Positions 13,520 through 22,400 of a stretch of 64,000 nucleotides of DNA are shown here, piece after piece. The position numbers were made by a program, and so were the translations under genes. Origin of the DNA: Synaphobranchus kaupii. Taxonomy: Eukaryota; Chordata; Actinopteri; Anguilliformes; Synaphobranchidae. Location of the stretch: the NCBI GenBank assembly GCA_029718625.1, contig CM056389.1:10295109-10359108 (forward strand), given 5' to 3'. Positions within the stretch are counted from its first letter, which is position 1. Each line of letters starts with the position of its first letter. Under the pieces are notes generated by a model that was given only the letters and a program-made list of their open reading frames with translations, had not been told where the DNA came from and ran no database searches.

Positions 13520-14782
13520 GAAGAAACATGCACACGTACAGCTGTGTGTGTGTGGAGGGGATTCAAGTGAACTTACAGGGTCCACAAAGTCTGCATTGAG
13601 TCCGTAGCAAAGCTTCTGAATGCGTGAGGTGATTTTGTCGAACATGACACGCTCCTGACGCCCGTCTAACAGGATAAATTGTAAATAAGTTAAAATGAAT
13701 GTAAATGGGAACGGAAAGAGCTGCAATATAAAATAGTAATAACAATGCGATAGTATTTTGGTCACTTGCTGTCCCCATGGCTATGGCATTCTGACACATT
13801 GTGCCGCAACGTGTGCCCTTTGTCCCTCTCCAAGAATGAGTGGCCATTCCTCTTATAGGAGTAAAAAAATTTAGACTTTGGTTTTCACCAAAACTATAAT
13901 GTTGTCTTCTGTACATATTTCTAAAAATATGTATACATTTTAAAACGTATACTAGATTATATCCAAAAGGTTTGGTGAGCAAACCCCATAATACCATGGT
14001 AAATTCCCTTCTAAATTTACAAGTACAGTTTTTAAAAACAACAAAAAACAATAATACAGTAAATGAAGTACATTTGTACTTATTAAATATATAGATTAGC
14101 TAACGTTAGCTAGTAAAATAATTCTTAAGTCTTTGACTTCATCTGAGAGTTTGGCGCCAAAAGTGACAACAAAGACACGCGCCAGCCGGTTAGATAACGT
14201 TATGTCACACATTTTAAACATAACGTTTCCAAGTGTTACCAAGTTAACGTAACGTTAGACTAATATTGCCTAACCGCCTAGCCAGTTGTTATATAGCATT
14301 AATTTAAAATATATTCAAAATCATTCTAGCATCACTAACAAAAACCAATTCACGAGCAAGCTAACGTCAACTTACATTGTCAATTCCCTGACAGGCTAAT
14401 AATCACGCGAGCCTTAATCTTAGCCATTTGGACTTTTATGTTTTATTTTTCACAAAGTTAACGTTAGCTGTGCACAAACAGTCAAAGAAGCGTTAAGGTT
14501 GGATTTCAGTTGTACAAAGACGCCAAGGCTTGTCTCATAATGACGTTTGCGAATCATTCACAAGAAAGTGTCATGCAGTTATTTAAAACAAAGATGCCCT
14601 ATTCAAGACAATAATTACATTGACAGTGACAACTTTATTCAGTACACTAACGTTAGTCAGCTAGCCAACTTTATTAACGTTAAAGCAATACATATTAATT
14701 AACAGTTAACGTAATAATTAGAACGTCAAATTAACCAGCCGGAAATGTAAATAGATTACTTACCTCGCTTGATCACGTGCAT
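295..14782 (-). CDS. rrm1: rrm1, ribonucleoside-diphosphate reductase large subunit (3' end outside window)
   Basis: Large (alpha) subunit of class Ia ribonucleotide reductase, which reduces ribonucleoside diphosphates to deoxyribonucleotides for DNA synthesis and repair; a cytosolic enzyme working with RRM2 or p53R2. Seventeen coding exons are read on the minus strand, from ATG at 14782 to the donor after residue 667; every junction is GT-AG and phases agree. Visible landmarks: the N-terminal ATP cone (starts MHVIKR), the redox cysteine in SSCFLL (human C218), the active-site stretch [11 protein letters not shown] (N427, C429, E431), the second redox cysteine in VCNLAS (C444), and specificity loop 2 around GGNKRPG. 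Human RRM1 is 792 residues, so about 125 residues, including the radical-path tyrosine pair and the C-terminal CxxC tail, lie left of position 1. No internal stop or frameshift was seen, so the gene looks functional. Identification is near certain. Confidence 0.97.
672..807 (-). CDS. rrm1: rrm1 exon 16
   Basis: Encodes [17 protein letters not shown] through RRVLSGEFQ, including the PMPTAS and [11 protein letters not shown] phosphate-binding motifs. Confidence 0.97.
1024..1578 (-). mobile_element. Deleted Tc1/mariner-like element
   Basis: Inverted ends (left CAGTACTGTGCAAAAGTCTT; right end its complement) flanked by TA. Between them a 97-codon minus-strand remnant (1163-1456) ends KGKGGHTKY and has the C-terminal flavour of a Tc1 transposase. 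At 555 bp the catalytic core is missing, so it is non-autonomous. A TGTA microsatellite follows at 1580-1640. It lies in rrm1 intron 15. Confidence 0.75.
1996..2072 (-). CDS. rrm1: rrm1 exon 15
   Basis: Encodes [17 protein letters not shown] through KEKIA; ends AA in phase 2 so that exon 16 completes a lysine. Confidence 0.95.
2290..3165. repeat. Purine-rich compound minisatellite in rrm1 intron 14
   Basis: Irregular tandem repeats built on AGAGGTAGAGA, GTAAAGGGGTAGAGACAG and GGTACAGAGAAAGG. On the rrm1 sense strand it is a long pyrimidine tract between exons 14 and 15. Confidence 0.85.
3169..3390 (-). CDS. rrm1: rrm1 exon 14
   Basis: Seventy-four codons from [17 protein letters not shown] to YEGSPVSKG. 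Its donor lies next to a purine-rich minisatellite. Confidence 0.97.
3511..3624. mobile_element. Foldback hairpin MITE, copy A
   Basis: Arms GTATTCCACAAGGCAGGATT and AATCCTGCTTTGTGGAATAC face each other around a TTAGCTGGAT / ATCCAGCC core. It belongs to a family also found at 5440, 33335 and 44268. No coding capacity. Confidence 0.65.
3859..4008 (-). CDS. rrm1: rrm1 exon 13
   Basis: Encodes [15 protein letters not shown] through NYYPVPE; carries the second redox cysteine (human C444). Confidence 0.96.
4040..4457. mobile_element. MITE of the GGCTGTGTCC-end family, split by a SINE
   Basis: Subterminal ACCGTTTAGTATGCAAAAA near 4082 and right end CTGATTCAGACACAGCCC near 4438-4455 match the element at 12193-12432. 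The SINE at 4137-4370 sits inside it, so the MITE is older. Confidence 0.5.
4137..4370 (+). mobile_element. tRNA-derived SINE
   Basis: The head resembles tRNA: an A-box-like AGTATAATGGTTAAGG and a B box GGTTCGATTCC about 45 bases later. The tail contains GTCGCTCTGGATAAGAGCGT and CTGCTAAATGCC, a 3' sequence common in teleost SINEs, then short TGTAATG repeats. The missing cloverleaf and non-tRNA tail make it a SINE, not a tRNA gene. It lies in rrm1 intron 12. Confidence 0.8.
4733..4934 (-). CDS. rrm1: rrm1 exon 12
   Basis: Contains the catalytic stretch [14 protein letters not shown], with the asparagine, thiyl-radical cysteine and glutamate of the active site (human N427, C429, E431). Confidence 0.97.
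5440..5765. mobile_element. Foldback hairpin MITE, copy B, with one arm amplified
   Basis: The left arm (AAGCAGGATTACTGAGTTAG, then CTGGATAACTGCAC) is present four times in tandem, about 55 bp apart. The right arm (CAGTTATCCAGCTAACTCAG at 5712 onward) is present once. Poly-G and poly-C runs flank the hairpin. Confidence 0.7.
5798..5877 (-). CDS. rrm1: rrm1 exon 11
   Basis: Encodes [15 protein letters not shown] through EEFEKLYT; ends in phase 2, restored by exon 12. Confidence 0.93.
6180..6341 (-). CDS. rrm1: rrm1 exon 10
   Basis: Encodes [15 protein letters not shown] through FMKRVESNQ, the second half of loop 2 and part of the ten-stranded barrel. Confidence 0.97.
7278..7361 (-). CDS. rrm1: rrm1 exon 9
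   Basis: Twenty-eight codons from [15 protein letters not shown] to DQGGNK; the exon ends inside substrate-specificity loop 2. Confidence 0.96.
7568..7709 (-). CDS. rrm1: rrm1 exon 8
   Basis: Encodes [14 protein letters not shown] through RATGSYIAG. It carries the redox cysteine equivalent to human C218 and the acidic pair of the effector specificity site (D226 region). Confidence 0.96.
7758..7975. repeat. Dispersed repeat, copy 1 (second copy at 43102)
   Basis: Begins GTGTTGCCATGTCTG, passes GTGCAGTCACGGGTAAAAAT and ends near TTTTGAGTCGCCATTTGGC. The same sequence recurs at 43102-43316 in the same orientation. The family was not recognised. Confidence 0.65.
8224..8386 (-). CDS. rrm1: rrm1 exon 7
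   Basis: Encodes [18 protein letters not shown] through [10 protein letters not shown]. Its last two bases start the serine codon before the redox cysteine. Confidence 0.96.
8719..8758 (-). CDS. rrm1: rrm1 exon 6
   Basis: A 40-base exon encoding [13 protein letters not shown]. Too short to find as an ORF; recovered by protein continuity and its splice sites (acceptor TTAG, donor GTCGGT). Confidence 0.9.
8975..9034 (-). CDS. rrm1: rrm1 exon 5
   Basis: Twenty codons, [20 protein letters not shown]; phase 0 at both ends. Confidence 0.95.
9152..9252 (-). CDS. rrm1: rrm1 exon 4
   Basis: Encodes [10 protein letters not shown] through LDIILANKD. The 4-kb intron between this exon and exon 3 contains the Tc1 transposon. 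Confidence 0.95.
9837..11471 (-). mobile_element. Near-complete Tc1/mariner transposon in rrm1 intron 3
   Basis: About 1.63 kb, flanked by TA on each side. The ends CAGTCAAGCCGGAAAGTCTG are inverted and match over roughly 200 bp, with a second conserved block near the inner boundary (AAGTGAAAACAGGTTTTTAG), as in IR/DR-type Tc1 elements. It encodes one transposase on the minus strand, the same strand as rrm1. Close agreement of the two ends suggests a fairly recent insertion. Confidence 0.92.
10087..11073 (-). pseudogene. Tc1-type DD34E transposase, C-terminus frameshifted
   Basis: A 328-codon open frame covering almost the whole family length (about 340). The N-terminal paired-like helix-turn-helix DNA-binding domain (roughly residues 1-110, with [20 protein letters not shown]) and GRPAK linker precede the DDE catalytic domain. 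The three acidic residues are visible: D in [12 protein letters not shown] in [12 protein letters not shown] in [10 protein letters not shown], with 34 residues between the last two. The frame runs out at SFPSFKTP; the normal family ending ([11 protein letters not shown], then a stop) lies just downstream in another frame, so a one-base shift replaces the last ~17 residues. The catalytic core is otherwise unbroken. Confidence 0.88.
12193..12432. mobile_element. 240-bp MITE with GGCTGTGTCC ends
   Basis: Left end GGCTGTGTCCAAATCAGAGC and right end CTGATTCAGACATGGCCC are imperfect inverted repeats; the interior has ACCGTTTAGTATGTG and other palindromic pieces. Relatives lie at 4040-4457 and from 42941, and its ends resemble the units of two minisatellites (41430 and 43480). 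Confidence 0.6.
12583..12742. repeat. Foldback repeat, CTCCAGG(A)CCTG family
   Basis: CTCCAGGTCCTGAGGGCCAC and GTATTTGCTCCAACCAT are mirrored by GGAGCAAATACCGGCCTGCA and GGACCTGGAG about 100 bases later, forming a potential hairpin. Related single-arm units form the 37-bp arrays at 33055 and 48010. Confidence 0.55.
13127..13220. repeat. CA microsatellite with CAGA tract
   Basis: About 33 CA dinucleotides then CAGA repeats, just downstream of the rrm1 exon 3 donor; TG in the rrm1 transcript. Confidence 0.95.
13234..13411 (-). CDS. rrm1: rrm1 exon 3
   Basis: Encodes [14 protein letters not shown] through HKETKKVFS, the rest of the ATP cone. CA/TG arrays lie within about 50 bases on both sides (see findings). 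Confidence 0.96.
13446..13518. repeat. CA microsatellite upstream of rrm1 exon 3
   Basis: About 36 CA dinucleotides (TG in the rrm1 transcript), ending about 35 bases before the exon 3 acceptor. Confidence 0.95.
13577..13665 (-). CDS. rrm1: rrm1 exon 2
   Basis: Encodes [16 protein letters not shown] through ADFVDP, the start of the ATP cone. Acceptor TTAG, donor GTAAGT. Confidence 0.95.
14150..14161. promoter_or_regulatory. Palindromic E2F-type site in rrm1 intron 1
   Basis: TTTGGCGCCAAA, a perfect palindrome of the E2F core, about 620 bases downstream of the rrm1 ATG. The match is exact; function is inferred. Confidence 0.4.
14764..14782 (-). CDS. rrm1: rrm1 exon 1 coding part
   Basis: ATG followed by codons for HVIKR and one base of the next codon, then a GTAAGT donor. 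This matches the invariant RRM1 N-terminus and fixes the start codon. Confidence 0.93.
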
Positions 14783-15080
14783 GATGACTTATATTTTTCT
14801 GAGAGAAAGTGCAAAAGAAATGTTATGAACAATAATTTATAAAACTACTGTGCGAAAATGCTGCTTTTACTGAGCAACCCCGGCTAGCACCCCAAATGTT
14901 AGACGAATTAAGCGCGAATACGTTCAATTCCGAGCGCAGCCTCAACTTGTACGAGGCCAGTAGCCAATCAGCGAGACCCAACCTTAGATGGTGTAGCCAA
15001 TCAGAAGCAAAATCATGTTTTACTTCCGGGGTTTGTTTTCAGCTGTCAGCTGACGACAAATATGTTTGGCGGGTTTTTTT
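14783..15080 (-). promoter_or_regulatory. rrm1: rrm1 promoter / 5' UTR region
   Basis: Upstream of the rrm1 ATG are two CCAAT boxes (14964-14968 and 14997-15001, each within AGCCAATCAG, i.e. inverted relative to rrm1) and TTTGGCGGG at 15065-15073, an E2F-like motif. Paired NF-Y boxes with an E2F site are typical of S-phase genes, and RRM1 is one. The 5' UTR length and start site are not determined. Confidence 0.55.
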
Positions 15081-15742
15081 GAAATGTTTTTATTCGGGAA
15101 TCGGTCTTGCTACCTTGTAAATCTGCGAATATTATGCTGACAAACAAATACAAAAACTGGTATTAGTTTTAAAAACACAATTTCACAAAGTACTAAATGC
15201 ATTATAAATGGCAGTTGTTGTAATGAGTAGCCTATAGCAAGCATTGCAGTAGGAAAGCGTTAGCAACATGCTAGTTAAAGAAATGAAAACGCAGAATAAG
15301 TTAATCATCTTGAAATTTAATTCAGGGTGAATTCACACATGTAACAGTTAACGGTTTTCGATCAGTGTAGAAATAAGTTTTTTTTTTTTTTTTTTGATAG
15401 TTTCCGCTAACGGAATCTGTCAACTAGGCTAACATCACAAAAACCTTTCCCTGTGATTTAATGTAATATTTATTTAAATTGAAGTGTTAATACAAAATAT
15501 AGCCTACTTTTTAAAAGTATGCTTAACAAAACATCTGGCAAGAGTAAGTGAATTACTGGCTAGTTACTGACCCTTACACACACACACAAACTATGCTTAG
15601 TCATTATTACATTGCAATCTCAGATGCTGTTGATGAAGGCTATGTGTTTTATGCACTTGTCATATTGCTTAATGTTTCTGTTATTTTAATTGTCTGTTTG
15701 TCTTTGACTGCACGTTTGTTGTAGGTTTTTGGACTTGGACTA

Positions 15743-16268
15743 CAGTACCAGTTAAAAGTTTGGACACACGTATTCGTAGAAAGTTATTTTTCCGTTATTT
15801 TTACTGTTTTCCACATTTTAGAATAGTAAAGACATCAACACTATCAGATAACACAAATGGAATTATGCAAAGACCCAAAAAAAAGTGTAAAACAAATAAA
15901 AAACATCTTATATTTTAGATTCTTCAAAGTAGCCACCCTTTGCCTTGATTACAGCTTTGCACATTCTACCTGGAAATAAGATATCAAGAGTCTTTCGATA
16001 TCCTTTTATACAGAGTCATGATAGCATCACCTGTTTACCACAGAAGTTGGTTGAGAGAATGACAAGAATGTGCAAAGCCGTTATCAAGGCAAAGGATGGC
16101 TACTTTGAAGAATCTAAAATATAACACTTTTTTCGATTTGTTTGCATAATTTAATAATTTAATGTGTTATCTCATTGTTTTGATGACTTTACTGTTCTAA
16201 AATGTAACAGTAAAAAAAAACTAAAAAAAACCTATGAGTAGGTGTGTCCAAACTTTTGACTGGTACTG
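15743..16268. mobile_element. Tc1-like MITE with long inverted repeats
   Basis: TA-flanked ends CAGTACCAGTTAAAAGTTTG and its inverted counterpart at 16247-16268. Inverted similarity extends far inward (CTTCAAAGTAGCCACCCTTT near 15925 against its complement near 16105), so it is largely a foldback. No transposase frame remains. Confidence 0.75.
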
Positions 16269-16269
16269 T

Positions 16270-16490
16270 ATATGTTTTATGACTGTATGTTTGTTGTATG
16301 TTTTACTGTATGTTCCATGACTGTATGTTTGTTGTATGTTTCATGACTATGTTTGTTGTATGTTTGTTGTATGTTTTATGACTGTATTTTTGTTGTATGT
16401 TTCATGACTGTATGTTTGTTGTATGTTTTTGGACTGTATGTTTGTCATGTTTTACTGTATGTTTTCTGACTGAATGTTTGTTGACATCTT
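16270..16490. repeat. Imperfect tandem repeat next to a MITE
   Basis: Variants of ATGTTTTATGACTGTATGTT and TGTTGTATG, starting directly at the right end of the Tc1-like MITE. Confidence 0.7.
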
Positions 16491-17144
16491 CTATATCTGC
16501 AGTAGGGTATGTATTTTATGCCTGGGCCCCAGGAAGACCAGCTTGTACACTATAGTGTGCAGCTAATGGGGATCCTAATTAACAATAATAAACCATAACA
16601 AATATATGGCCCATTTCTCTTCCTCCATTTTAGTTTCCTTCAGGGACTTTTGACCTTGTGCTTATAACCAGTTATACCAGGGAAGGAGAAAAAACGTGTT
16701 ATTTGAGAGAGGGAGTGGCTTGATTGATATCGGAAGAAAATATGTGATGTGCAGTATGTATCCCTGTCTCTAACTTATTGTCTTCTGTTCCCATCCCTTC
16801 ATTTTGTCTTTCTCCCCCATCCTCTCCCATCCCACAATGTAATTCCAATTCAGTTTATTGGCAGGATTACCCCCCCCCCCCCCCCGCGTAGTGTTAGCAA
16901 AGCATGTATAAAACATGCAATATGAAATACAAAATATGTAACCATGACATTATTTAGCATACAAACATCGCCATGTAAATGTAACACTAATAATTGAAAA
17001 ATAATGAAAATATGTGTTTGAAAGGTTCAGGTGACGTAACACTGACAGCTGACAACTTACATGAACAAACAGAACCATGACAGTAGGCTGCCATTTTACA
17101 CTTTTTAGCAATTCAGTGATTCTCTCCTTCTCTCTCTCTGAGTG

Positions 17145-17395
17145 CACTCTCAGAAAAAAAAGTATGAAAAGTACCTAGAAAGGTGCAGATGCGTGTCACT
17201 GGGGTGGTACCCTATACATACATAAAATTGTACCCCTAGCCAGGAATACATAATTAATTTGTACCTTTTATTGCTTGAAAAGGTTCTTATCAGTAGCCAA
17301 ATAGAACATTATCGTACTTTCAGGGTACATTTGGGAAATGTGTTCCTTAAAGAAGAAAAATGTACCTCCACTGTACCCTTATTTCTGAGTGTGTG
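17145..17395. mobile_element. MITE with CACACTCAGAAA ends, copy 1
   Basis: About 250 bp with terminal CACTCTCAGAAAAAAA / TTATTTCTGAGTGTG and internal TGTCACTGGGGTG and TACCTCCACTGTACC. A second copy lies 500 bp downstream in the same orientation. Confidence 0.65.
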
Positions 17396-17645
17396 AGATC
17401 ATTTATGTAGCCCTATGGCTAACTTTCTCCCAGTATGGCTTCTTCCTGTACAGATGACCTTGCAAAATCATGTGTTGAGAATGCAACTGTGGAAAGTACT
17501 CCACCTCGACCCAACCCAAAGACTGGGCTCCTCCCTCAATCCCTCTGTGATCCCATGATTGTAAACATTTTTCTCTCATAACAAGCACTACCGTGCAGCC
17601 TCCGTGGTTTATAACAGGCAGCTCTGCAGGTGGAAGGAGTGATCA

Positions 17646-17896
17646 CACACTCAGAAAAAAAGGTATGAAAAGTTGACCTACCTAAAAAGGTATAACGCTT
17701 GTCACTGGGGTGATACCCTATAGGTACATACATTTGTACCCCTAGCCAGCAAAACATAATTAATTTGTACATTTTTTTGCTTGAAAAGCTACTTATTAGT
17801 ACCCAAATAGAAAGTTATTGTACTTTCAGGGTAATTAGGAAATTTGTTCCTTAAAGAAGAATGATGTACCTCCACTGTACCTTTATTTCTGAGAGC
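17646..17896. mobile_element. MITE with CACACTCAGAAA ends, copy 2
   Basis: Same length and order of blocks as copy 1 at 17145-17395 (GTCACTGGGGTGATACCCTA, then TACCTCCACTGTACC); scattered differences throughout. Confidence 0.65.
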
Positions 17897-17899
17897 GCA

Positions 17900-19257
17900 C
17901 ACGCAAGATGTGGGCAATCAAATTGATCACAAACACAAACAATTCACTCAATGTTTGTGAAAAGCACAACATAGTCGTTACAAAATCACAAAGTAAAAAC
18001 ACAGTGATGTGTTTCACAGTTACTGAAACAACTAAACACAGAGAGAAAATAAACCAGTTCAAACTTCTGAGTTGAATTTGCAACAAAGAAATAAAGACAA
18101 AGGTATCGCTTATCCAGGTGTGATTGGTATGGGTAGCCTACAGGTAGCACAGACGTAATAATAATAATAATAATACACTTGTTACAATAATAAACTTTAT
18201 TTATAAATTACTTTGTAAATAACAAGGTATTTCAAATAAAACCTAAAGATAACACATCTTAAAATATGTGATAAAAATACCAGACAACAGCAAACACAGC
18301 TGATGGTAGAATACAAAGTTAAGAACAGATTATTGTTGTTGGTGATGCCCTCTGGTTTGACTTGAAATGTTGAATGTAGCCTGACACATAAAAAAGAACA
18401 AAACGTTATCAAACACATTCAGAAAAATTGGAATGGTTATTTTAATGTTTCCTGCCTTGACATTTAGGCACCTTTTAAACAACAAAAGATTGTTGGATTG
18501 TACTTTTTGTTTTAAAAAACAACATAGGCTATGGAAATTATAGGATTCAAAAGGGAATTAGCCTTCCACTTATGAGAACTCTGCGACCTGTCATCTCATG
18601 TCGGCTGGCCCCGTGCCTGTTTGTGGAAAGGGTGTGCATCTGAACCGAAAAAACAGTAATTTCCTGCTGTTGCAATTGAGGTTTCCTGTCCTGTTGTTAT
18701 AGCGATGACGGGGTTAATACCGAGATGTAGCCTAACCTGAAATTATTCGAGGACAACGCCAAACTGAAGAAACGCGCAATGCCAACACATTCCAAGTGCA
18801 CAGATAAAACGTTGACAGAATAGCATGTTTAAAAGACGGCGGATCGCTTTCACCAGTAGCCTATCACGTTTCTTTGACAGAATTATTTCATTGCCCGAAT
18901 ATTTTTTTTTTTTTTTCAAACGCTGATCTATAGGCTACTCAGTTAACGACATTGAGCGTAGGCTATATGTAACTTACAGGCGTAAGTAAAAAGACTAAAC
19001 TTTTCTTAGATTCACTAAAACATAAATGCACAAAGACGATGCGACAGCAGTTTTAGGGGCGTAGCTTACCTGCCTTTAGGTGAGCTTAATCCTGGGACCC
19101 AACGTCAATCAAACAGGTTCCTCCAACCCCGGCTGTTCTCGGTTGCTGGCGAAACATGACGACAACTGCTATAGCCTATTCTCCGTATCTTTTTACTGTA
19201 ACTTTTACAACCGTTTTTTTTCTAAAAAGCGTTTTACGATTTGTTTTGTTTTACATA
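17900..19257. other. Intergenic DNA upstream of the SLC6 gene
   Basis: AT-rich, with a short ATA-type microsatellite near 18160 and no gene recognised. ACTATATATATCG at about 19264 is a possible TATA element for the SLC6 gene; weak evidence. Confidence 0.3.
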
Positions 19258-19323
19258 TAGAGTACTATATATATCGCGAGTGGAAACGTAAACATTTTCT
19301 CTGAAACACAATTCACCGGCTCA

Positions 19324-19452
19324 ATGAAACCTTTACCGGAGCAACGGGGCGAACGTCCGAAGAAGAGCGCAGAACCGTCCCCGGGTGAGATGCACGGCGA
19401 GGCACCTGGAAACCGCTCCGCCGGGAAAACAACAACCCCAGGAGAGACTGAG
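19324..19452 (+). CDS. SLC6 exon 1 (cytoplasmic N-terminus)
   Basis: Forty-three codons, [15 protein letters not shown] through TTPGETE, then a GTAAGC donor in phase 0, matching the phase-0 start of exon 2. Hydrophilic and not conserved in the family, so it rests on the ATG, donor and phase fit only. Confidence 0.7.
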
Positions 19453-22400
19453 GTAAGCCGAGAGAACCAGACGGGAAACTCGCAATCAGACGAGCTCCTT
19501 GTAGTGCAAACAACGTATGAACGTGTAATTGTATACTTGTATTTTTATAGAGCTGTTTGTATCTCATTTGGATTTGTTTTGACAATGGGTAGCGTATAGG
19601 GAAACTAGTCCGCATTCATTCTGTAGGCTACAGACAGACAGACAGACTGACAATGTAGCCTAGTGGTAGTGGAAACTTTCACATTACTATACTACACCAC
19701 GAGGCATCCATTCGTTGGTCCTTTTAAAGAGTATTTCCTTGAGATATTTTTCCGTATTTCTGCCAGTCACATTTTAATGTGATAATGCTGTTAAACCAAA
19801 TTAATTTCTACAGTGCGATGCAAAACTGCTGTGACTTTTAACAGATGGGCACGGACGTTGGACGGGGAAATTGGGGCTGTCATACAATGGCAGTAACGAA
19901 GAACAATGGCTGTTGACGCGTCACTGTATTCAAAACAATCTATTGTTATACCCACATTAAAATAACAAGGTTTGAATGGTATTAAAAACACACTGACGCT
20001 GTAGGGAGCGAGCCAGTTGAGGTACTGAACTGAGGTCTTGTCCATTTTAGTACGTTTGCTGAGATATATTTTTTTACATGATCCAGTTCTAAGCTGGTAA
20101 ATTAATTATTTGTATTTAAGAACAGATTGAGAAAGTGTCTTTCAGTTTTATGGTTTACTTCAATTATGCAAATAAATGGAATAGTACTTATACTACGACA
20201 AAATTATTATCATTGTTAATATTTAAATTCGTAAATTCATCTGAAATGCCATATTGTACCATTTAAAAAAATGTATTTTATGTATGTTTGTCCCTATAAA
20301 CTACAGTAGGCTATTTTTGAGAAAAGGCCTTTGGACCCAAGTTCAATAGTTATGTGAATATCTGATTTCAGCTGTGAGCATGTTTGTGTGTATATTGTTT
20401 GCCCATAAAACTCAGTTCATTTTTCTTCTTCTACGAATTGTCTACTATTGTGAATATAGTGGACAACTTTATCACTTGTGAAGAAGGTTAAGTTGGTATG
20501 GGAAAAGGTTTGCGTGTACACTCGAAACCCTGGCATCTATAAGAAGTGTGCGCATGGATTTTTGTTTGTCAGCGTCTAAAGACGCCATTGTGCAGGCCAA
20601 AATGATCCCTACAGTCTGGACAGTCTGTACTGTTTAGATTGTAGGCCTATGGTATGTTGAGTTTTTATTTTTTTCTCGCGTTGGCTGTATGGCAGACACC
20701 ACAGTCGGACTGCGTCAAAACACAGTATGTTTTCTGCGTCATTTATTGTAAATAAGAAAAAGAAGTGGTAACAAAGGTAGTAACGACAGAATAAAGATGG
20801 ATACGGCCTGGGGTTTTCTGAGGATGTGAGACGCGGACGATGGCAGACGCAGTGAAATGTGGCATGGAGTCTTGGGTTGACACGCAGGTGGCCAGTCCAG
20901 AAATCTGAGGACTTCAAAAGCACAGGAAAGGAGAGGACTGGGCAGTCCCTGATTTCCCCTGTTTCCCTGATACACTTCCGTTACCTGGTAACGCGGGGGA
21001 ACTTGGGGTGTGGTCACTTCCTGCAGAACATTTGTGTTTATAAACTGCATTTCAAACAGCCGACCTGGAAGCAGAATGCTGTGAAGCGTACAGCTCTGTA
21101 CCCTGGTGCTGAGGATTCTGGGATGTTGTGTCTAGTGACCGGTCTTACAAGCAAACATGTCGCCAGGATGTGAAATTGACACCCGCCACCAGCCAAATGC
21201 TGATAAAATTTTGATTGTGGCTGGTAAGATTTTCTACTCTAGCAGCCGCTTTGGCAGGTAACCAATCAGGTTCTGTTATACTGTAAAAGGTACTCACGGG
21301 TTACAACGGCAGCACCCTACCTGGGAATCAAACCTGCAACCCTGAACCATCATTCAACGCTACCAACCACACGTTAGCCGAGCCACAGGAACCGGATTGT
21401 GGACAATAGAAGTGTAGTTAATTCTCTGAGGGTCTGCAGTTCACACACACGAGTGTTGAGTCTCTGCAGTTCACACACACGAGTGTTGAGTCACTGCAGT
21501 TCACACACACGAGTGTTGAGTCTCTGCAGTCCTCACACACGAGTGTTGAGTCTCTGCAGTTCACACACACGAGTGTTGAGTCTCTGCAGTCCTCACACAC
21601 GAGTGTTGAGTCTCTGTGACTCAGTTAGCTATGTGCATTGCTGGTGTATTATCGACTGCAGTGGTTTCATATTTCGGCGGGGGACGCTCCCAAACAAGGG
21701 GGTCACATGGCTGTAAAGTCCGAAGGTGAACGTTTGTTTGCTTTTGAATAGAGGGGCACAAAGCGAGCGCGCAGCAATGAGATCTGCAAGTGAAGACCGT
21801 TCCCAGAAAAGTCCTGCAGCGCTTCCTCCGGAGTCTTACAGAATTCCCGAACCCGTGAGAATGGAATTCAGTCAGGAACTGCACAAGTAATACAATCTAA
21901 AAAATTCTGTGCGGGAAAGAAAAGCCTCAATGTGGGTCGGGGATAATCGCTCAGTACTGTTAAGTAATCATCAAAGTCAATCGTTCCTTCTAAGGGAATG
22001 AGTCCAAACAAACTACACACAAAAGGAATGTGCTCCGCACCATTAAGGAACCGCTAGAACTCTTTAGTGTCGGAACGCTGTTGTTTTTTTTAATATTCAC
22101 TATTTGTGTACTGGACACAAACAGAAAGGCAGGCGGTGTTTAAAAATACATTTAGACAACAAAGCATCGGTGTGATCAGTAAAATGAACATACTACAGCA
22201 TACAAACACTACAGGTACTCCATCAGTCTTGCAACTCCCACTGCTGACACCTCTGCCCCCGCCATTGGCCCTGAGCCGGTGTCTCGCGCATTGATTGATT
22301 GGCTGTTGGCTGTTGGTCACATGGGCACACACGGCTTGGCTGGCGCTGTTAGCTCTCCAGATGAAATGGCTTTGAAAGCTGTCGTGTAATTGGACAGAGG

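Noticed and set aside
15080..15140. Bidirectional promoter shared by rrm1 and the SLC6 gene
   Set aside because: The first SLC6 coding exon is more than 4 kb away and no transcript evidence links them.
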